64,000 bases of DNA from Omphiscola glabra (taxonomy: Eukaryota > Mollusca > Gastropoda > Lymnaeidae): positions 49,524,850 through 49,588,849 of the forward strand of contig OZ024795.1 in NCBI GenBank assembly GCA_964017045.1, read 5' to 3'. The notes under the pieces were generated by a model. That model worked only from the letters and a program-made list of their open reading frames with translations. It searched no databases and was not told where the DNA came from. The translations under genes and the position numbers were made by a program. Below are positions 37,801 to 45,200 of the stretch, in pieces (within the stretch, counting starts at the first letter, position 1; each line of letters begins with the position of its first letter).

Positions 37801-40800
37801 GTGCAGCATGACACGTGTCCAGCTAAATGTGCTTCGTGTCTGTATATATATATGCAGTGGAACCTCTCATAACGAGTAATTCGCATAACGAGTGACGCAG
37901 ATAGGGGAAGTCCCTTTTTCTACGAAACTGTTACGTAATCTTGATGATGTTGAGATGACCAGCAGTCTATTTCTAACTTTAGAAAAATACACTAAAACAC
38001 TCTTCGAGCGTTGTTTTGAAGATACTGAAGAGACAAATCTCACTCTTAGAGAGTTTTGGAAAGATCATTTTCAAACCGTTGCCTGCCTCAAGATGTTTGA
38101 CAAGGATTGTGAAGGAGGTACCAAGAGGACCCTCACTTCTGCTTGTAAAAAACTTTGGCCAGAGAGTGTTGGTGAGTGTGATTTTGAAACAGTACCTGTA
38201 GAGTCAACATTTAACGAGCTTGTGTCATTGGCCAATATCATGAGATTCGAGGTGGACAACAACGATATTGAAGAGCTTGTGAAAGAGCACAGTCAAGAGA
38301 AGCATCACCCTAATGAGGAGGTGGCTATTCACCCTAATAAGGAGGTGGCTATTCACCCTAATAAGGAGGTGGCTATTCACCCTAATAAGGAGGTGGCTAT
38401 TCGTGCTACAAATTTGTTCAATGATAATTTTGTGACACATTTTCGTCAACTTTTGAAGCGTCGTCAAAAACAAATGTCTTTAGACAGTTTTCTATTTAAA
38501 AAAGATTAATTATTTGTCATAATTTACTATTTTTATTTACGTTTTTTGTTTTAAATCTAAATTGTATTCCAAGTTGTTACACTCCTTAACAATTCATAAG
38601 TAATTTTATTTTAATAAATGTTAATAAAAACTTTGAAAATTAGTATTTTTTCCAGCATGGAACGCATTATCATATTTTACATTGATTTGTATGGGAAAAA
38701 TTGTTTCGTATAACGAGTGTTTCGCTTAACGAGTAAGACTCTGGAACGAATTATGCTCGTTATGAGAGTTTCCACTCAGGGCCGAACCTAACAATTGCGG
38801 GGCCCTATGCGAAACGGACTGCGCGGGGCCAATTCTGGGTAGAGGATAAGGATAATAAGTGAAAATTAAGATTTTGTGTTAGAAAATAAATTCGTGGCGG
38901 GGCCTATGAAAGTGCAGGGCTCATTGCGGCCGCATAGGTTGCAATGGCCTAAGGCCGGCCCTGGTTCCACTGTATATATATTTATATGGCATCCTTCTGT
39001 CTTCGCGAAACGTTGGAGTAGCTATGTAGACCTACACTTGGACGAGTGAATAACTAGGCCAATCTTGGAATGACAATCTCGACTGCATTTCTCGCAGGAG
39101 AATATTGACCCCTGTTTAGATTTGGCCTTCTGTGCTGTTCTTTTTGTTGCAAGGGCTTCGTTTCGCATATCTTTTGCCTTTTGGACTCCTTCATACACTG
39201 CTGTTCACCATCTGGAACGTTCTTCGGCAATGATCTCCCATTTGTTGATTTCTATGTTAGCTTCCCTCATGTTCCTTTTGCAAACGTCCATAAATCTCAG
39301 TCGTGGCCGTCCAATAAGTCTTGTCCCTTCTGCCAACTCTTCATACAACAGCATCTTTGGAATACGGCCTTCCTCCATTCTCCTTACATGGCCTAACCAG
39401 CAAAGGCGCTTCTTGCTAAGAGCGGAGACTATGGCACGTTCCAAGACCTCTGTGTTAGGCACCTTGTCCAGTCAACGGATGCGTAAAATGCGACGCAGAC
39501 AAATTTGATGGAAGCTGTTGAGTTGCCGCTCGTGACTGGTGTATGTGGTGCACATTTCACTGCCATATAGGAGCGTAATAAGCACACATGCCTGATAGAC
39601 ACTTAGTTTTGTTTTATCAGTTAGATTGAGATTATTCCACACCCGCTTATACAGGTAAGCCATATTTGCTGCTGCTTTTGCGATCTTGATGTTTATCTCC
39701 TCTTCAAGAGAGAACTAGAAATATTGGATCCAAGGTATGGGAAATGCTCAACAACCGACAGATTATGACCCTCAATAGATATTATTGGAAGGGATGGTGC
39801 TTCTTGAATCATTACATGTGTTTTCTGTCAGTTGAAACGCTTTACAGGCATGTGATAGACGATTAACTAGCCGCTGAAGACCTTCTTCTGTGTGAGATGT
39901 TAAGGCGGCATCGTCAGCGAACAGCAGTTCACGATTTAGTACCTTTTTTACCTTGGTTTTTGTACTAAGGCGAGTGATATTGAACAGACTACCGTCAGAT
40001 CTGGTATGTGTGTACACCCCATCTTCACAGTCCCTGAAGTCTAATTGATCGAGAATCGAGAAGAAAATGAAGAAGAGCGTTGGTGCCAGTACACAACCCT
40101 GTTTTACTCCTCAGCTGACTGGGAATGCCTCAGAGACAGCGCCATTGAATGATAATTTGCTGTGCATGTTTTTGTGAAATGATTGTATGATTGTGAGCAG
40201 TCGTGGGGGACAACCAATTCTTTGCTAGATACTGAAAAGACCTTTCCGACTTACCAAGTCGAATGCCTTTGTCAGATTTTGAAATTCATATAAAGAGGCA
40301 AATAATGTTCACGACACTTCTCCTGCATTTGCAATTTGAAATTATCACGAGCGCGCACTCCGGAAGCCACACTGGGACTCTGGATAGATGCGGTTAGCCA
40401 GACTCTGCAATCGTTTTAGGGCAACACGGGCAAAAGTCTTTCCAACTTAGCCAACGAGAGAGGTTCCTCGGTAGTTATTACAATCACTTCGGCCCCCTTT
40501 ATTTGTGTACAATGGTACCATGTTGGCGTATCTGATGTCCTGGGGAATGTGACCTTTTTTCCCAACACAGATGAGCTCATGTAAGGCGGAAGTCGCATTG
40601 TTTTTTCCATTTTTGAGGTTGCGTGGAGGTGGGGATCTGATGCATTGGGCAACAGCTGCTCTACATAAATCACCGCCCAAACTATGTAGCTTTAGTGGTG
40701 AAGTCACTTCACGACTCAGTTTTTTTGTAAGGAAAAGAAAGTAAATAGAAGGAAGACTCGACCACTTCACTTCGCAATATGGAATATAAGAACCATGTGT

Positions 40801-42220
40801 CCCGAATTTGAAACCGATTTTCAACACATTGACAACGCAAGGAATACTACCATAATTGACAAGGAACTCGCCAGACTAAACTTTGTTCTGACCTGCCGTT
40901 AAGAGAACCAACTAGCGGATAGTGGTATCATAAAAGAAGCCAGCGACACATTCTACTGGAGGGGGAAACCCGCAGATGAACCTAAGCGGCATGGTGTTGG
41001 ATTTGCCGTCAAAAACACATTATTGGCCTGTATTGAACCTCCATCTTTGGGATCGGAGAGGATTCTGCGACTGCGGATGTCATCATATGCAGGCAAGGCC
41101 AGCGTATTCAGTGTGTATTCTCCTACTCTTCGTTCGACGACAGGAGAGAAAGATCTGTTCTATGAGGCCCTTTACTAAGAATTATCATATGTTCCCAAAA
41201 CCGAAGCATTGTACATTCTGGAAGACTTTAATGTTAGGGTAGGAGCTGATCAGAAAGCCTGTCCTTCATGTCTTGGTTAAAATGAATTAGGAATGATTAA
41301 TGATAAAGGACAACGTCTGCTGGACTTTTGCCGCTCCCATAGTGTCTGTGTTACCAACACGTACAAATGTAAAAAAATCCAAAAAGTGTCATGGCGACAC
41401 CCACGCTCCTGCCACTGGCACCAGCTAGACCTCGTCATCACTAGACGCGTGGAGCTAGCCAGAGTAAATCACACCCGGAGTTACCAGAGTGACTTCTGTG
41501 ATCACTCAAGATACGACTAATGCCCACAAAATTGCATAATGCTAAAAATAAGTTTCGTCCTCTGCTCAAACAACACAGAAAAAACGCAGCAATTCACAAA
41601 ACTGTTGCAGGATTCCTTGCTAAATGGTCACTCGATGGCACTATTGACTCTACGTTTGATCATTTGCTAGATGCTGTGTACGATTCATACATGTCCGATT
41701 ACGGTAAAATAAAGCATAAAAATTATGACTGGTACGAGGCGCATTGGATTGTGATGGAACCGGTAAACCGAGAAGAAGAGAAGAGCCCTACTTGCCTATA
41801 TGGATGCACCTTGTGCTCGTACACTAAAGGCTCTCCGAAATACCAAAAAAAAACATATCCCAGCAGACGGCCCGCCATTGTGCCAACACTTACTGGCTGG
41901 ATATTTGCAACTGTATGTATCCAATCGGCTTCCGACAAAGAGGATTCAAAAAAACATGTACGAGGGCATCAAGAGGGCATCAAGAGGGCATTAGGTCCAC
42001 ACATTTCAAAAATAGCACAGCTCAATTCCAAGACTTGTCAAATTATCCAGAACCCAAAAGATCAACTCCGGCGTTGGATAGAGCATTATCTTGATCATTA
42101 TCTCAACAGTGCATGTAGTCACTGAGACCGCACTCAATAATATTCCCGTCTTTTTAATAATGGAATAACTAGATAAACAGCCAAATTTAGAGGAGCTAAA
42201 AAAGGTCATGGATTACCTTG

Positions 42221-42275
<55 letters not shown>

Positions 42276-45200
42276 TAATATATTGCAACCCGTAAATATT
42301 TTGTTTTACACACACACAAATGATAGAGCGTTAGATTTCTTAGCAATACCAAATATCATATGATATGGGGGAAAACAAAGCTTTTCGTTTGTTGTGCATT
42401 AAATTTTTATAAATTAATTAAAATACTTCTTGTAAATCTTAACAATTCAATGTTAGCCTATATTAGTATTAACACGCAGAGTGTGCTACTGTGATAATGC
42501 TTTCATTGAAAATATGTTTTGCTGCTGCCATTGTTTGGTGAGATATTTCTAGTCTAAATAATAATGCCTTTTGTCATACATAAATACATAGAAAATTATT
42601 ATTTGTTATGTCGGTGCTCTTAAGTACAAAACAAATGTAGTAGGTTTTACTTTTTTAGAAGTGAAAACAACCAAATGAAATAGAAAATTTACTTAATTAA
42701 TTTTGTTACTCTCTACTTCTCTCCAACAAAGGTACAAGACATGATGATTAATGTCAGCTTCGCACAATCCATCAGAATTGGGTACATCATTGCTAACGTT
42801 ACAGAAACCAGTCAAGGAAGTAACTTAAAAGCAAATAACTTATTCATATGGGTGGAAACTAAGCTGATCGCATTAAGAGATGTTAAGAGAGACAAGTATG
42901 AACAAATTTTATTTGGACGTTTTATCGAAGATGGTGTAAACCTAAAATATGACCAGAGCTTGAAACTAAATTTTTCATCATTACTTATTCCATTGAGTTT
43001 CAGTATTGATTCGTATCTAGAGAGCATTGGTGGTAATAAAAGCGTTTTGATTGGTCAGGCAACTAAGTGGGTTTCTTCAAACTACAAAACAAAGACTTGT
43101 TCCGTGGACATTACGAAAGCGTTGGCTCTAACAGGTGTCCTGTTGTGTAGCTACATAACGTTCGGTAAATCTGATTACAATATAACGATTGACTACACTA
43201 CCTTACCCCCTGTCATAACGATAGCTGTGGACCTGAATGTCACACAAGTGAATATTTCTACTCCATCAGAACTTGAAAGACTTGAAGTAGACGAAGACGG
43301 GAAGCTCAAAATATGTCATGAACTGCTCGACGCAAAGTTAAACGAGATGGAAACGATTTATAGAATGTCTGATATTGAATACAGACTGAGTGACGTAAAT
43401 CTCGCACAGTACATTGTCACAATGACGAGCCTGGGATGTTCAATGACGTGTCTCGTTCTCACCATCTTCACCTACTTCCAGTTTCCGATTCTACGAAATA
43501 CAGCAGGAAAAAATAACATCTTCTTGTGCACTAGTTTATTTTTAGCACAGGCATCCTTGATTGTCGGAGCCCACAAGTAAGATCTTGACAATCGATATTT
43601 TGTTTTCCTTTTATTATGTTGAAACTTGTTTGATCATATAATAGATTTTTGAAGCCGGCCACGTAACTTTCATTAAAGCAAATCTGCACAGATTCTTCTA
43701 TTTTGGATCCAACTTACAAATACATTGTATATTTCTCAAACTGTGCACTTTATTTAAATGGTAATACTGCAGCTTATTGTTGTGTCCTACTAAAATGTAA
43801 CAAATATATTAATTCCACATGATGATGAATTATTTAAATAAGAAGCACATATTTTAAGAAAACATAGTTTTACTTTTACCTTTTTTTCCTTTGTTGTGCA
43901 ACAATCATAACAGCTTTTTATTTTTCGAAAACTTCATTCATTGGAAGAAAAAAAATCAACTGATATTTATAAATTAAATATTATAATAAAATAGGCATAA
44001 AACCAGTCCTTTCGTGAGATATATAACCGATTTATTACAACAGGCCAAGTTCAGATTTTACCTGCAAACTGTCCGGTGTCCTGACCCACTTTCTGTGGTT
44101 GTGGATGTTTACATGGACCTTCATCTGCAGCTATCAGATGTTTCGAGTCTTCACGGCTTCCACGAGAAGACAACCGAGTTCAAAGCGGGAGGAAAATAAA
44201 CAGTTGGTGAAGAGAGTCGCGTTCTCTTTGATTAGTCCGACGACCGTTGTTGTCTCCGTCATAGTGTGGTCACTGACGTCATCAGATGGCCAATTTGTTG
44301 GATACGGGCGTGACTCATGTTATCTGGATTCTACTTTACTTATTGGTAAGACTTTTTCTTACATTATTCTTAAATAATTCATTTTTTTAAATAAATAAAT
44401 ATTGTAGCAAAATATTACTTGACAGAAAAGAGCAGACCAGTGTAGATTCCAATACTGCAATATATCTGATTAAATAGCGAAATCAAATGTTTACATTATG
44501 GACCGGCAATTTATTGAGTTTTTCTATGATCTTTTTACATTTTCATCTGTTCGAAACAGGCAATAAGGCCGGGTTCACTGACAAGGTGGACTCAACCACC
44601 AGGAACATTTTACCTCCACGGTCCGTAATATTTAAGCCGCTAAGGTACTTTCTACATTAGAAAACATTTTCTTAAAGATTTTTGTCCTCAGCCGCTCGGA
44701 CACTTCAGTCCAACACTGTTTGGTTCGGACACTTCAGTCCGCCACTGTTTGCCGCTCGGACACTTCAGTGCACAACTGTTGGTTCGGACAATTTATTCCA
44801 CTACTGTGTTAGGGTGTTGGTCTCCAGACGCAAACTGTGATCTACAAGATGCAAAACTTAATTTTTAGGAATTGATATAGGTAATACAGGAGCCCAATAA
44901 CTTTAATTCCAAAAGCAATCAATATGTTATGTTTATTTAGATTTCCAATAAATGTTTTTAAATTTTTATATTTGCACCAAATAGGCGTCTCAATGATTCT
45001 ACCGATGGCGTTGAGCACGGTCAGTAACATTATATTCTTCACCATCACCACTGTAACAATCAATAAAATACGTCAACTCCAAACAACTTCGTCTATCAAG
45101 AAAGAAAGCCAGAAACAAGTGTATGTCTTTGCAAAGTTGTCCTCCATGACTGGGGCTTTTTGGACGATTGCGATAGTAGCAGAGGCGGCAGATGTGGACA

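Larger units (their letters stand above)
37855..38972 (+). mobile_element. Tigger/pogo-like DNA transposon, internally deleted
   Basis: Terminal inverted repeats begin CAGTGGAACCTCTCATAACG on the left (37855) and, read inward from the right end, CAGTGGAAACTCTCATAACG (one mismatch in 20). Further ATAACGAGT motifs follow on both sides. The sequence passes directly from the left repeat into the C-terminal part of a transposase, so the DNA-binding and catalytic regions are deleted. The right inverted repeat is interrupted one base before its end by a hAT MITE (38777-38963). TA-rich DNA flanks both ends, as expected for a TA-targeting element. Confidence 0.85.
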
